6,039 nt of DNA from NCBI GenBank assembly GCA_016793565.1, contig JAEUMA010000405.1, forward strand, positions 1 through 6,039, read 5' to 3'. Both the position numbers and the translations under genes were made by a program. This DNA is from Rhizobiaceae bacterium. GTDB lineage: Bacteria > Pseudomonadota > Alphaproteobacteria > Rhizobiales > Rhizobiaceae. Under the pieces are notes generated by a model that was not told where the DNA came from, made no database searches, and was given only the letters and a program-made list of their open reading frames with translations. Numbering within the stretch: position 1 is the stretch's first letter; each line of letters begins with the position of its first letter. This document shows, piece by piece, positions 5,628 to 6,039 of this stretch.

Positions 5628-6039
5628 CTAGAAGGTTTTCGCCGGCTGCCGCAGCGCCGTGTAGGTCAGCACCGCCGAGACCACGTAGAGAGCCAGGAAG
5701 ACGGCGTTGAGCGTCAGCACCAGTTGCGACGTCGACGTCATCCAGCCGAGCGCGAGGTAGAGCAGCCCGACCTTGAGCGCGCCGACGATCGCCAGGATCA
5801 CGGCCCGCATCCCAGTGCGGCCGCGCGCGAACAGTAGCTCGGCCTGGTATTCGGTGAGATTGCGTAGGCCCGGCACCATCAAGGCGAGCATGACCAGAGG
5901 TGCGGCTTCCGAGACGTTGCTGCCCAGCGCGTTGGGGAAGAAATGCAGCACCAGCGCCAGCGCGGCCAGCGAGGCCGTCGAAACCACGAACACGGCGCCC
6001 TCGATCGCCGCGCGCACCTTGATGCTGGCGAGCAGTTCC
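5628..6039 (-). CDS. Wzx-like polysaccharide flippase, C-terminal part (cut by window edge)
   Basis: The reading frame is open to the right edge, so only the last 136 residues are seen. A GTG at 6017 is in frame but probably internal, because coding-like sequence (ELLASIK) continues upstream of it. The fragment shows four hydrophobic segments: from VFVVSTASLAALALVLHFF, from APLVMLALMVPGL, from AVILAIVGALKVGLLYLAL, and from LVLTLNAVFLALYVVSAVL, ending in a short hydrophilic tail, RQPAKTF. A charged cytoplasmic loop with ELLFARGRTGM joins the second and third. Such paired helices with short loops resemble the C-terminal end of Wzx/MATE-type (MOP superfamily) lipid-linked oligosaccharide flippases, and the locus context supports this. 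Another multi-pass membrane protein cannot be excluded from the fragment alone. It converges on the DUF6492-like gene across a 12-base gap. Confidence 0.6.
   Translation of the reverse strand, partial: ELLASIKVRAAIEGAVFVVSTASLAALALVLHFFPNALGSNVSEAAPLVMLALMVPGLRNLTEYQAELLFARGRTGMRAVILAIVGALKVGLLYLALGWMTSTSQLVLTLNAVFLALYVVSAVLTYTALRQPAKTF

Overview
The window looks like chromosomal DNA from a high-GC alphaproteobacterium, most likely of the order Rhizobiales (Mesorhizobium or Phyllobacteriaceae type). This rests on uniformly high GC with G/C-biased third codon positions and on the resemblance of the proteins to rhizobial exopolysaccharide enzymes (an ExoQ-like polymerase, an ExoM-like family 2 glycosyltransferase). 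No similarity search could be run, so the taxonomy is an inference.

The window is almost entirely a surface-polysaccharide biosynthesis locus built around one divergent intergenic region (2547-2729). Leftward from it runs a family 2 glycosyltransferase (1551-2546), an ExoQ/Wzy-like polymerase or ligase membrane protein that overlaps it by 32 bases (227-1582), and then, 33 bases further on with its own ribosome binding site, the start of proC (pyrroline-5-carboxylate reductase), cut by the left window edge. Rightward runs a family 4-type GT-B glycosyltransferase (2730-3923), a WecG/TagA/CpsF (GT26) glycosyltransferase overlapping it as ATGA (3920-4711), and a DUF6492-like, probably GT-A-fold protein (4752-5615). 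This last gene is preceded by an 11-codon mini-ORF (4720-4755) with a strong Shine-Dalgarno, whose stop overlaps the gene's start. At the right edge, convergent and only 12 bases away, is the C-terminal part of a multi-pass membrane protein resembling a Wzx-type flippase (5628 to the edge).

Together the genes fit a Wzx/Wzy-dependent pathway. Glycosyltransferases build a lipid-linked repeat unit on the cytoplasmic face of the inner membrane, the Wzx-like protein flips it, and the ExoQ/Wzy-like protein polymerises it (or, if it is a ligase, transfers it) on the periplasmic side. No initiating phosphoglycosyltransferase, chain-length regulator/tyrosine kinase or outer-membrane exporter lies in the window; these should be outside it if the pathway is complete. 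proC is housekeeping and probably marks the locus boundary.

I found no tRNA, rRNA, CRISPR array, insertion sequence or phage gene. The most unusual points are the mini-ORF before the DUF6492-like gene, an imperfect 13-bp inverted repeat with an AT-rich loop in the divergent promoter region, and the uncharacterised DUF6492-like candidate glycosyltransferase. Nothing amounts to a clearly new biological system.
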